NCBI GenBank assembly: GCA_965262175.1
Contig: CBDHES010000026.1
Span: 1-64,000, forward strand
Source: CADEDH01 sp965262175
GTDB taxonomy: Bacteria > Actinomycetota > Acidimicrobiia > Acidimicrobiales > SZUA-35
Reading direction: 5' to 3'
DNA length: 64,000 bases
The notes below the pieces were generated by a model. The model did no database searches. It saw nothing but the letters and a program-made list of their open reading frames with translations, and had not been told where the DNA came from. Every line of letters starts with the position of its first letter. Within the stretch, counting starts at the first letter, position 1. The translations under genes were made by a program, and so were the position numbers. Positions 16,453-23,688 of the stretch are shown here, piece after piece.

Positions 16453-17088
16453 TCATGCTGACAGCGCCAGGCCGACGACGACGCCGACGACCTGGGTGAG
16501 GTTGACGGCGACCCCGATGAGCGAGGCCCGCGTGACGGCGCCCGTACTCCACCGATCGTGAACGAGGACCGACGCCAGCAGCGCCAACCACATCGGCGTC
16601 GCAAGGACGGCGTTGCCGACCAGTGCGTCGGAGAGCCGGGCGAGAGCGGGCGACATCATGGCCAGGGAGGCGAAGATGAGCATCCGCTTGTGGTACGGAG
16701 GCTCCTTGCGGTGCCTGATCCCCAGCCCGAACAACACGGCGAAGGTCACCATGTTCAACGAGTTCGAGATCACCTGAACCCAGATGAACTCGCGGGCGTT
16801 GTTCTCGTAGACCATGATGAATCCGCTGACGACGATGACGACGGCGAGCGCCACGCTGTACCGGCCGATCGTTCGATGTCGTCGCCGATGTCCCAGGTTG
16901 ACCAGCACCGTTTGGCCGAGGAGGAGTACGAACCACGCTCCGGTTACCACGATGTGGAGGTAGAGCGTGGCCCTCCCGGGCGGTAGGCGGTCGGGGAACA
17001 GTGCGGCTCGGCTCGAGAAGCCGACGATGACCAGCGCCAAGAGGACAAGGCTGAGCCGGGAAGAGAAACTCGAGAATGCAGTCAGCAA
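16453..17088 (-). CDS. Multi-pass membrane protein under MarR control
   Basis: A 211-residue protein with about six or seven hydrophobic helices and two short histidine-containing loops (H-R-R-R-H-R-T-I-G-R and P-P-Y-H-K-R), reminiscent of small cytochrome-b-like or DUF2306-like membrane proteins. No family can be assigned with confidence. TTG 17088 is the start, with GGAG 9 nt upstream. It is first in the run to MarR and the esterase, behind the promoter at 17118-17146. Inference: an efflux, redox or stress membrane protein induced with the esterase. Confidence 0.7.
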   Translation of the reverse strand: MLTAFSSFSSRLSLVLLALVIVGFSSRAALFPDRLPPGRATLYLHIVVTGAWFVLLLGQTVLVNLGHRRRHRTIGRYSVALAVVIVVSGFIMVYENNAREFIWVQVISNSLNMVTFAVLFGLGIRHRKEPPYHKRMLIFASLAMMSPALARLSDALVGNAVLATPMWLALLASVLVHDRWSTGAVTRASLIGVAVNLTQVVGVVVGLALSA

Positions 17089-17106
17089 CAGGCGAGACTC
17101 CGTACA

Positions 17107-17146
17107 TAGCCAGCTAAATATTAGCCGACTATATAACGGAGGGCAA
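17107..17146 (-). promoter_or_regulatory. Promoter with MarR-type palindromic operator
   Basis: On the minus strand, -35 TTGCCC (17146-17141), a 17-nt spacer and -10 TAATAT (17123-17118) form a good sigma-70-type promoter, unusually AT-rich for this window. A 25-bp imperfect palindrome (TAGCCAGCTAA, 3 nt, TTAGCCGACTA; 9 of 11 positions paired) at 17107-17131 covers the -10. MarR proteins bind palindromes of this type, so the regulator encoded at 15854-16324 is the likely ligand. Confidence 0.65.
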
Positions 17147-17244
17147 CTGCGATGATCGTGACGGGTCGCGCGCTGGTGTAGACAGCCGACAGCCGCTTCT
17201 CCCAGCGTCGGTCGGGGGTGTCCCCGATCGGGGAGAGGATCGAG

Positions 17245-18129
17245 TCATGCGCCGTCCACCAGCGGCACGCCCATCGGGTTGACGGCCGGAATCGCTCCAC
17301 TCCCGGCGATGGTGCGGGCGATCGGCTCCAGCGCGTCGAGGAGCCGTCGTCGAGCGTCGGCGTCGAGTGAGCTGAACGGAGCGAACGCCAGGGTGTCGGT
17401 CGTCGTCTCGATGTCGGCGAGGAGCTCACGCCCTGCCGGGGTGACCAGGCCGGCCGACAAGAGGCCCTCGTCCGTGAGGCGGTCGGTGGCGTCGGCCCAT
17501 TCCTCGTCGCTCCATCCCCGGTTCGGTTGGAGGGCTTGGCGCGAGGTGCCACCGGCTGTCACGAACAGGACTGCGACCTCGATCGGGGGGATCCCCGCCG
17601 CGGTCCACGCCGCCACGTGACCGTCGCCCCGGTGTTCGCGCACCGTCGTCGCCAGCTGCCACAGCGCGGCGACCGGATCGTTGGGGCGATCGAGATCGCG
17701 ATTGGCGAGAAAGAGCGGGCGGCTGCCGCCCCGAGCTGTGGCGACCGCTCCAGCGAGCACATCGATCGACCAGCCGTCGTCGACGACGGCTCGGACGTCG
17801 TCGTCGGCGATGCGACGCAAGGCCGCCGCAGCCGAGGTGCTCCTCGCGGCCAGCATGGCCTCCGGTGACGCCAGCTCCCATACCGAGGGGATGGCCCTTG
17901 CGACCATGGCCGGGGCGAACCCGAAGAACGCAGCGGTCACGGCCCCAGCCGAGCAGGCACCGAGGGGGGCAGCCCGAAACCCGAAGTACGAGCGCCAGAA
18001 TCCCCGGACCCCGATGGCCTCGGCAGCCTCCAGGCTCTCGGGAGCGAAGTACGTCACCGCATGGAGCGATTCCACGCGTCGCCAGAGCTCGCGGGCAAAG
18101 GCGGTGTCGGGGGTCGAGGCTGCGGTCAT
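17245..18129 (-). CDS. SCO6745-like actinobacterial protein
   Basis: A 294-residue alpha-helical soluble protein. It starts E-L-W-R-R-V-E-S-L-H-A-V-T-Y-F and contains G-F-W-R-S-Y-F-G-F-R-A-A-P-L and a C-terminal winged-helix-like region. The pattern matches the SCO6745-type family of actinobacteria, whose function is not established. A more distant member lies at 53056-53811. Its ATG overlaps the TGA of a 12-codon upstream ORF (18126-18164), which suggests coupling. Confidence 0.7.
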   Translation of the reverse strand: MTAASTPDTAFARELWRRVESLHAVTYFAPESLEAAEAIGVRGFWRSYFGFRAAPLGACSAGAVTAAFFGFAPAMVARAIPSVWELASPEAMLAARSTSAAAALRRIADDDVRAVVDDGWSIDVLAGAVATARGGSRPLFLANRDLDRPNDPVAALWQLATTVREHRGDGHVAAWTAAGIPPIEVAVLFVTAGGTSRQALQPNRGWSDEEWADATDRLTDEGLLSAGLVTPAGRELLADIETTTDTLAFAPFSSLDADARRRLLDALEPIARTIAGSGAIPAVNPMGVPLVDGA

Positions 18130-18164
18130 GGCCTGTGCCTGGTCGACGTCGCGGTTCCGAGCAT
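18126..18164 (-). CDS. Candidate leaderless 12-codon upstream ORF
   Basis: ATG 18164 lies 6 nt after a TAGGGT -10 hexamer and opens a 12-residue frame (M-L-G-T-A-T-S-T-R-H-R-P) whose TGA overlaps the ATG of the SCO6745-like gene as ATGA. Leaderless small ORFs in front of genes are known from mycobacterial transcriptomes. Too short to judge by codon use; the case rests on the promoter spacing and the overlap. Confidence 0.35.
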   Translation of the reverse strand: MLGTATSTRHRP

Positions 18165-18170
18165 CACCGG

Positions 18171-18176
18171 ACCCTA
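18171..18176 (-). promoter_or_regulatory. -10 element TAGGGT before the short upstream ORF
   Basis: TAGGGT on the minus strand, 6 nt before ATG 18164 and 41 nt before the main ATG at 18129. Confidence 0.4.
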
Positions 18177-18344
18177 GACGACCCCCATCGGTGATCGACC
18201 GCCGCCGGCCCCGGCCGAGCCGGTCTCGCAGCTTCGTGGTGGTGCGCGACGGTGGTGACCGCGGGGTCATCGGAACCGTGAATACGGGTCCGCTGTCCCA
18301 TCGTTGACGCGAGGAGTAGCGTCATATCCAGGTGGAGGTTCACC

Positions 18345-18813
18345 ATGGATATTCCGGCAGCAGCCCAAGCACTCCTCGGCTCCGATGCGGTCGCCCACGT
18401 TTGGACCAACAACCCGGACGGCTCACCCCAGATTTCGGTGGTGTGGGTCCTCGTCTCCGGCGATGAGATCCTGTTCGGGACAGACAGAGCGAGCCGAACT
18501 CCTCGGCTCCGATGCGGTCGCCCAGACCAACAACCCGGTCAGGAACCTCTCCCGGGACCCGTCGATCATCCTGTCGGTCGAAGACACCGAGCGGAACGAG
18601 CGAGGTTTTCAACGCCACCTGGTGATCCGGGGGCAGGCGACGATCGAGCCGTCGGTGCCGGCATCGATGATCGATGCGATCTGCCGCAAGTACACGGGCT
18701 TGGCGTCGCACCCGCTCAGCCTTCGCGACTCGCCGAGTGCTGTCACCGTGCGGGTCGAGGTCGAGCGGATCAGCGGCGTCGGCCCGTGGGTGGCCGAGCG
18801 GGTGGCCGTGTAG
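18345..18813 (+). pseudogene. Pyridoxamine-phosphate-oxidase-like (PPOX, FMN/F420 type) protein, frameshifted
   Basis: The N-terminal part (from ATG 18345, with GGTGGAGG upstream) reads W-T-N-N-P-D-G-S-P-Q-I-S-V-V-W-V and breaks off after F-G-T-D-R-A-S. The family continues in another frame from about 18537 (V-R-N-L-S-R-D-P-S-I-I-L-S-V-E-D) to 18813. Between them is a 41-bp insert copied from 18371-18417 of the same gene. Removing the insert and restoring the expected R-K before V-R-N-L would rejoin the frames. Such split-barrel proteins bind FMN or F420. An assembly artefact is possible but unlikely, since the copy also lacks 6 nt. Confidence 0.75.
18371..18538 (+). repeat. Two imperfect direct copies that disrupt the PPOX gene
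   Basis: Copy 1 is 18371-18417 (47 bp), copy 2 is 18498-18538 (41 bp). The first 27 bp and last 14 bp are identical; copy 2 lacks the 6 nt CGTTTG (18398-18403). They are 80 nt apart. This looks like a templated insertion during repair or replication slippage. Confidence 0.85.
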
Positions 18814-18870
18814 CGACCACGTGGCCGTTCGCAGTCGGCCGCCCGTCGGGGAGCGTGGCCAACGGCGAAT

Positions 18871-18899
18871 GGTGCCGCTGGCGGTCAGCCAGCGGCACC
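18871..18899 (-). terminator. Hairpin terminator between cold-shock and PPOX genes
   Basis: Perfect 12-bp stem GGTGCCGCTGGC / GCCAGCGGCACC with a 5-nt loop. It lies 23 nt past the cold-shock stop and 57 nt past the PPOX end, so it can serve both strands. There is no U-tract, as is common in high-GC actinobacteria. Confidence 0.6.
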
Positions 18900-18922
18900 G
18901 TTCATGTCGAGATCGATCGGGG

Positions 18923-19120
18923 TCAGATGACCCGGACGTTCTGAGCTTCTTCGCCCTTGCGACCAGGAGCGACGTCGAACTCGACCGTCTGCCCCTCTTC
19001 GAGCGACTTGTAGCCGTCGCCCGAGATGTTGGAGAAGTGGACGAACACGTCGTCACCCTGCTCGCGTGAGATGAACCCGAAGCCCTTCTCGTTGTTGAAG
19101 AACTTGACTGTGCCCTGCAT
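18923..19120 (-). CDS. cspA: Cold-shock protein (CspA family)
   Basis: A 65-residue OB-fold nucleic-acid-binding protein of normal length. RNP1 is K-G-F-G-F-I (12-17) and RNP2 V-F-V-H-F (25-29). It acts as an RNA chaperone. ATG 19120 has AAAGGGA about 6 nt upstream. A TAGGTT hexamer at 19166-19171 could be the -10, giving a 5' UTR of about 40 nt, shorter than the long thermosensing UTR of E. coli cspA. The strong hairpin at 18871-18899 follows. Confidence 0.95.
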   Translation of the reverse strand: MQGTVKFFNNEKGFGFISREQGDDVFVHFSNISGDGYKSLEEGQTVEFDVAPGRKGEEAQNVRVI

Positions 19121-19358
19121 GGTGTTCCCTTTTTGACAACGCTCACCCTTTGGCGAGACCGCTCCAACCTACGGTCTTCGAGGCGGTGTTCCTCTGTTGG
19201 AGGTGATGACGCGAGCCGCCGTCCTGGCATCGTCGGCAGCCGGGGCCACTAGGGTACCCGGGTGGCCGAGGTCGGCTGGTCCCCACGTCGGGAGATCAAG
19301 TCGGGTCCGGTCGGGTGGCTGGCGCCAGGTCGGATCCACCGTGAGACGAGGTGGACGA

Positions 19359-20180
19359 GTGCAGATCCGGATCGGCTACCGGCTGGTCTACGAGTTCGAG
19401 CGGCCAACGCCGATGCTCGCCGTTCTCAACGTGCACCACTCCCGGATCGGAGACCTGACCACTCCCGACACGGTCTCCACGACGCCCACGGTGCCCTTGG
19501 ACGGGTACCACGACGGTTTCGGAAACTGGTGCCACCGACTGCTCGCACCGGCAGGAACGTTCGAGCTGATGGCCGACACCGTGATCTGGGACTCGGGGGA
19601 CCCGGACGAGGTCGCCTCCGAAGCCGTTCAGCACCCGGTGCAGGATCTTCCGCCCGATTCGCTGGCGTTCCTGCTGCCGAGCCGGTACTGCGAGAGCGAC
19701 CGGTTCGTCGACACCGCCTGGGAACTGTTCGGCGAGACCCCTCCGGGATGGGCCCGAGTCCAGGCGATAAGCAACTGGGTCCATGGCCACATCGACTTCG
19801 GCTATCACTGGGCGTCGCCAACCAAGACCGCTCACGATGCCCTCATCGAGGGTCGTGGCGTCTGCCGTGACTACGCCCACCTCGGGATCGCCTTCTGTCG
19901 GGCGCTGAACATCCCGGCCCGCTACTGCACGGGCTACCTCGGCGACATCGGCGTCCCGCCCTCGCCCGATCCGATGGACTTCGCCGGATGGTTCGAGGTC
20001 TACCTGGGAGGACGGTGGCTGACCGTTGACCCGCGCAACGGCGTGCCCCGCCGGGGCCGGATCCTCATGGCCCGGGGCCGAGACGCCGGCGACGTCGCCA
20101 TCACGACCACCTTCGGTCCCAACGTGTTGCGCCTCTTCCAGGTGTGGACCGACGAAGTCACGGCCCCGACCCCGAGCTGA
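19359..20180 (+). CDS. Transglutaminase-like protein
   Basis: A 273-residue protein from GTG 19359, where the conserved N-terminal domain begins (I-R-I-G-Y-R-L-V-Y-E-F). The transglutaminase core has the Cys nucleophile in G-V-C-R-D-Y-A-H-L and the Asp in T-V-D-P-R-N. The position where many relatives carry the catalytic His (D-F-H-A-W-F-E) reads D-F-A-G-W-F-E. Members are thought to be cysteine peptidases or amidases; with the His absent, activity is uncertain. A TAGGGT hexamer at 19250 may be the -10 of a 100-nt leader. No obvious partner gene. Confidence 0.82.
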   Translation: MQIRIGYRLVYEFERPTPMLAVLNVHHSRIGDLTTPDTVSTTPTVPLDGYHDGFGNWCHRLLAPAGTFELMADTVIWDSGDPDEVASEAVQHPVQDLPPDSLAFLLPSRYCESDRFVDTAWELFGETPPGWARVQAISNWVHGHIDFGYHWASPTKTAHDALIEGRGVCRDYAHLGIAFCRALNIPARYCTGYLGDIGVPPSPDPMDFAGWFEVYLGGRWLTVDPRNGVPRRGRILMARGRDAGDVAITTTFGPNVLRLFQVWTDEVTAPTPS

Positions 20181-20183
20181 GCC

Positions 20184-20984
20184 CTAGGAGGCTCCGCTCG
20201 GTGCCCGATCGAGCTCGGGTGCGGTCGCGTTCCACGCCAACCGGGGACTCGGTCCGATCAGGGCCGTGACCGCCGGGTCGGCGAGCGCGCTGACCGGCGG
20301 GGCACAACAGATGCACTCGCAGGCCAACACGATCAGGTTGTCGGCCTCCGCCGCCTCGTCGAGGTCGTGGGTGGCGACGAGCACCGTCGTGCCCCGGGTC
20401 GCCTCTTCCCGGATGATCGTCATCAGTTGTCGCTGAGAGCGCCGGTCGAGTCCGGCCGTCGGCTCGTCGAGCAGCAGAATCGGCGCCTGTTGGGCGAGAC
20501 CCTGGGCGAGGAGGGCTCGCTGTCGTTGCCCGCCCGAGAGCTCGCTGATCGAGCGGCGACGGAGGTCGAGGAGGTCGGTCGCCGCCAGAACGTCGGTCAC
20601 GACCTGGCGATCGCCACCTCGCAACGGTCGGAGGAGGCCCTTGGCCGGGAATCGACCGATCCGCACGACGTCATCGACGGTCAGGGGAAGCTGCTGATCG
20701 ATCTCGGTGTGCTGGAGCACCTCGGCCACCGGGCCCCGGACCTCCACCGTCCCGTTGGTCGGTCGTAGGCGGCCGCTGATCGCGCCGAACAGGCTGGATT
20801 TGCCGGCACCGTTCGGTCCGATCACGGCGGTCAACGTGCCGGGACGCAGGGCGAACGTGATATCTCGGAGCGCCAGGCGTCGCCCCCGGTACATGTCCAC
20901 GGCCTCGAGGATGACCGATGGTGCCGTCGGGTCGGTATCGCCCTGCAGGCGGGAGCCTGGGGTTTGGGTGCGCCGATCGAACAC
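20184..20984 (-). CDS. ABC transporter ATP-binding protein, metal-uptake type, with C-terminal Cys cluster
   Basis: A 266-residue ATPase of the Mn/Zn (ZnuC/SitB-like) group: Walker A G-P-N-G-A-G-K-S-S (56-64), signature L-S-G-G-Q (149-153), Walker B I-L-L-L-D-E-P (169-175), H-loop His206. Residues 221-228 read A-C-E-C-I-C-C-A, four cysteines (222, 224, 226, 227) where relatives have an L-N-R-R-like turn. No permease or binding protein gene is next to it, so it is an orphan within this window. It follows the COG0523 GTPase gene and has its own promoter with a palindrome. Inferred role: zinc or manganese homeostasis. Confidence 0.82.
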   Translation of the reverse strand: MFDRRTQTPGSRLQGDTDPTAPSVILEAVDMYRGRRLALRDITFALRPGTLTAVIGPNGAGKSSLFGAISGRLRPTNGTVEVRGPVAEVLQHTEIDQQLPLTVDDVVRIGRFPAKGLLRPLRGGDRQVVTDVLAATDLLDLRRRSISELSGGQRQRALLAQGLAQQAPILLLDEPTAGLDRRSQRQLMTIIREEATRGTTVLVATHDLDEAAEADNLIVLACECICCAPPVSALADPAVTALIGPSPRLAWNATAPELDRAPSGAS

Positions 20985-20990
20985 ATGACG

Positions 20991-21020
20991 AGCCTACTTG
21001 GGAATAGGACTCGTTCTCAA
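20991..21020 (-). promoter_or_regulatory. Leaderless promoter with Zur-like palindrome
   Basis: On the minus strand, -35 TTGAGA (21020-21015), an 18-nt spacer and -10 TAGGCT (20996-20991), then 6 nt to GTG 20984. A 21-bp imperfect palindrome with half-sites TGAGAA and TTCCCA (20999-21019) covers the -35 and spacer. Zur boxes of actinobacteria have TGA-A / TT-TCA half-sites, so a Zur-type operator is plausible given the two metal genes around it. It overlaps the end of the upstream GTPase gene. Confidence 0.5.
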
Positions 21021-21961
21021 ACGAGCTCCGGGTGCTGGTCGACGGTGATCACGACGAGGTCGGTGGGATGTTGGTGTTCGTTGTCGAACAGGGGGGTGAC
21101 GTCGGAGCGACGGCCGACGACCTGGACGAGGACCTGCGGGCAATGGTCGTCGGTCACGTCGACCACCCCCTTGGCCCGGGCGATCGTGCGTCCGGGGAAT
21201 CGGTTCGGGAGGTCGGCGACGAGGGCGTCGATCTCGGCCCGAGATCGCGGTCCGGCGACGGGGACGGTGTGGGTCTCGTGGATGTCGAACAACGTCGGAC
21301 CCGGCACCCCGGCGGCGTCGCGGCCGTGGTGGCCGCCGAGGGCCAGGAACCGGCCGAGCGTGCCTGGTTCTCGCCGCCCGAGACCGCCATCGACGATCGG
21401 GGTGGTGGGTGCCAGCGCCCGCAGGCGTGTCCGGGCCGCCGCAACCGACCCGGGGTCGGCGAGGTCGGTCTTGGTGAGGACGAGGAGATCGGCCGCGTCG
21501 ATCTGGGCTTCGAGATGGAGCCGGACCCAGTTGGCGAGGTCCGGATCGAGCAGCTGATCGACGGCCACCACGATCACCACCCCGTCGAGCAGGAAGCCGG
21601 CCGAGCGTCCCCACGGGATGACGTTCTTGGGTTCGGCGATGCCGGAGAGCTCGATGATGAGGTGATCTGGTGGCTCGGGGCGACGCCGGATGGTGTCGAG
21701 CGCCTGCCCCATGTCGTTGATCGACGTGCAGCAGACGCAGCCGTCGGTCAGCTCGATCGAGTCACCGTCGCGGCTCTTGATGAGCCGGGCGTCGATGTTG
21801 ATCGCCCCCGCATCGTTGACGACGACGGCGATCGGTCGCTCGGCGACCGCCAGCACCTCGTTGATCGCCGAGGTCTTCCCCGCCCCCAGGTAGCCGCCGA
21901 CGAAGGTGATCGGCACCCGACGGCCATCCCACGGCAGGAACTCCGGCTCCTGATAGGCCAC
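21017..21961 (-). CDS. COG0523 (CobW/YeiR-like) GTPase, probable metal chaperone
   Basis: A 314-residue G3E-family GTPase: Walker A G-G-Y-L-G-A-G-K-T (22-30), metal-binding G-C-V-C-C-T-S (Cys75, 77, 78), base-recognition T-K-T-D, and a C-terminal CobW-C-like region. Members move zinc or other metals to client proteins and are often Zur-regulated. It lies just upstream of the metal-type ABC ATPase gene. Start GTG 21961 is 6 nt after a TAGGGT hexamer. The client is unknown. Confidence 0.85.
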   Translation of the reverse strand: MAYQEPEFLPWDGRRVPITFVGGYLGAGKTSAINEVLAVAERPIAVVVNDAGAINIDARLIKSRDGDSIELTDGCVCCTSINDMGQALDTIRRRPEPPDHLIIELSGIAEPKNVIPWGRSAGFLLDGVVIVVAVDQLLDPDLANWVRLHLEAQIDAADLLVLTKTDLADPGSVAAARTRLRALAPTTPIVDGGLGRREPGTLGRFLALGGHHGRDAAGVPGPTLFDIHETHTVPVAGPRSRAEIDALVADLPNRFPGRTIARAKGVVDVTDDHCPQVLVQVVGRRSDVTPLFDNEHQHPTDLVVITVDQHPELV

Positions 21962-21967
21962 CGCTCG

Positions 21968-21973
21968 ACCCTA
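21968..21973 (-). promoter_or_regulatory. -10 element TAGGGT of the COG0523 GTPase gene
   Basis: TAGGGT on the minus strand, 6 nt before GTG 21961: leaderless spacing. Confidence 0.4.
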
Positions 21974-22030
21974 CCGGCCCACCGCTGGACGAGGTCGCCT
22001 CCATCGATTCCCGCTGCGAGACTCGGGTTC

Positions 22031-22666
22031 ATGTCCTTGACCCAGTACCGGATCGACCGCGGCGGCGTCGATCGCCTCCTCTTCCTCATGCACGGCTACA
22101 CCGCCGAGCAGCACCACCTGGCCTCGTACGTGCCGCTGGTCGACCCCGACGAGCGCTTCACCGCCATCGCCCCCCGAGGCCCGATCGACATGCCCGACGG
22201 CGACGGCGCCGGATGGTGGACGATCGATCTCGACACGTTCGAGTCCGATCTGTCGCAGTTCGTACCATCGCTCGACCTCCTCGAGGCGTTCATCGCCGAC
22301 GAGGCCGAGCGGGCCGGCGTGCCGCTCGAGCGGTGCGTCGTGGGCGGCTTCAGCCAAGGCGGGTTCCTCTCCCTGGCCCTCGCTGGGCGCCCCGGTGCCC
22401 CCCGCTACGCCGGCGTGTGGGCCATCTGCTGCGGTCTTCCCAACGTCCCCGACCTCGAGGTCGACCTGGCGACCGGCGGTGGTCGGCCGGCGCTGTTCCA
22501 GTGGGGGACCCGCGACGCCTTCATCGGGCCCGATCAGCCGAAGGACGTCATCGCCACGCTCGAAGCCGGCGGTTGGGACCTGCGCCACCACGCCTATGAC
22601 ATGGCCCACAGCCAGACGATCGAGATGATGGTCGACGCCCGGGAGTGGCTCGCCGGCGTGCTGTGA
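22031..22666 (+). CDS. Alpha/beta hydrolase, phospholipase/carboxylesterase type
   Basis: A 211-residue esterase. It has L-M-H-G-Y near the N-terminus for the oxyanion hole, nucleophile Ser108 in G-G-F-S-Q-G-G, an Asp in W-G-T-R-D-A-F-I and a His in M-A-H-S-Q. This is the COG0400 (YpfH/carboxylesterase) pattern of small serine esterases. It is divergent from the GTPase gene and followed by the SnoaL-like gene, 80 nt on. Substrate unknown. Confidence 0.85.
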   Translation: MSLTQYRIDRGGVDRLLFLMHGYTAEQHHLASYVPLVDPDERFTAIAPRGPIDMPDGDGAGWWTIDLDTFESDLSQFVPSLDLLEAFIADEAERAGVPLERCVVGGFSQGGFLSLALAGRPGAPRYAGVWAICCGLPNVPDLEVDLATGGGRPALFQWGTRDAFIGPDQPKDVIATLEAGGWDLRHHAYDMAHSQTIEMMVDAREWLAGVL

Positions 22667-22746
22667 GCGCAGCATCGGGCATGTCGGGGCCCGGCCGGAG
22701 CCGTAGCCTTGGAGCCGTCAACCCCGAGCTGCAGAAGGAGCCGACC

Positions 22747-23118
22747 GTGACCGCTGAGGAGATCGAGAACCTGTTCGAGACGTGGAACGCCGCGCTTCTC
22801 ACGGGCGACCCCGACGAGGTGACGCGACTCTACGCCCCCGATGCCGTCCTCCTGCCGACGGTGTCGAACCAGGTCAGGCACAATCACGCCGAGATCCGGG
22901 ACTACTTCGTCGGGTTCCTGGCCAACCAGCCCCGGGGGGTCATCGACGAGTCCAACACCCGGACGCTGACCGACGATCTCGCCAGCAACTCCGGCGTCTA
23001 CACGTTCAGCTTCGGCGATGGCAGCCAGACGACGGCTCGCTTCAGCTACCTCTACCGCAGGACCGACGACGGGTGGAAGATCATCGAACACCACAGCTCG
23101 GCGATGCCCGAGGGCTAG
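22747..23118 (+). CDS. SnoaL/NTF2-like (DUF4440 type) protein
   Basis: A 123-residue cone-fold protein from GTG 22747, which has AAGGAG 6 nt upstream. A TAGCCT hexamer at 22704-22709 may be the -10. The sequence I-E-N-L-F-E-T-W-N-A-A-L-L-T-G-D-P-D-E-V and Y-L-Y-R-R-T-D-D-G-W-K-I-I-E-H-H is characteristic of the SgcJ/EcaC and CaMKII-association-domain-like group. Such proteins act as small isomerases, hydrolases or assembly domains. The ligand is not predictable. Confidence 0.82.
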   Translation: MTAEEIENLFETWNAALLTGDPDEVTRLYAPDAVLLPTVSNQVRHNHAEIRDYFVGFLANQPRGVIDESNTRTLTDDLASNSGVYTFSFGDGSQTTARFSYLYRRTDDGWKIIEHHSSAMPEG

Positions 23119-23165
23119 GTGTCGTCGGCCGAGCGGCGGTGCCGGCGGCCGTGACGGGCCGCCGC

Positions 23166-23171
23166 TAGTGT
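23166..23171 (+). promoter_or_regulatory. -10 element TAGTGT of the membrane-protein gene
   Basis: TAGTGT ends 7 nt before GTG 23179, with no Shine-Dalgarno. Confidence 0.35.
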
Positions 23172-23178
23172 CGTCCCG

Positions 23179-23688
23179 GTGAGTGGGCGGCAGCTGGGTG
23201 GTGCATCGGTCGGATCGTCGGTGTTCGGTACGGCTGCGGTGCTGTCGTTGCTCGTGACGGCCGTCGCCGGGCTATGGCTCGACCTCGTGTATCACACCGA
23301 AGCCACCACCGCATGGACCGACATCGACGAGCTCCAGGCCCAGATCGAACGAGGGGTGGTGGTGAGCGAGCTCCGCCTCCTGGCTGGCCAGATCGCCGTT
23401 GCCACTACGATCGTCTGGCTGATAGCGGCCGTGGCCTCCCGAGCCCGGGTGGCCTTCGGGGTGATGGTCGTCGCCGTGCTCAGCCTCGGCGGCTGGTGGA
23501 TCGCCCGGGGACCGGCGCCCTCGCTGCGGTGGGTGCTCGAATGCTCGGCGGTCGTCGGAGCCGCCCTGACGCTCGCAGTCTGGTTCGCGAGTTCGGCGTC
23601 CAGACCCCGGCCGGACACGACGGCTCGGTCCGACCGGGGTCCGGTCGTCGTCGGCGGTTTCAGCAGCCGGTCTGTTCCCGAACGGTGA
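23179..23688 (+). CDS. Membrane protein, unknown
   Basis: A 169-residue protein with about four hydrophobic helices (roughly 15-35, 66-86, 90-107, 117-138), a charged loop after the first helix and an Arg/Asp-rich tail. No family recognised. The 3' end overlaps the convergent lipoprotein gene by 29 nt, and both frames look real in that overlap, with the tail here being the less conserved-looking part. Confidence 0.6.
   Translation: MSGRQLGGASVGSSVFGTAAVLSLLVTAVAGLWLDLVYHTEATTAWTDIDELQAQIERGVVVSELRLLAGQIAVATTIVWLIAAVASRARVAFGVMVVAVLSLGGWWIARGPAPSLRWVLECSAVVGAALTLAVWFASSASRPRPDTTARSDRGPVVVGGFSSRSVPER

Noticed and set aside
19262..19870. GTG 19262 with leaderless-like spacing after TAGGGT, opening a 202-codon frame
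   Set aside because: The frame is out of register with the transglutaminase-like gene and its product has no family features; the hexamer more likely serves that gene with a longer leader.
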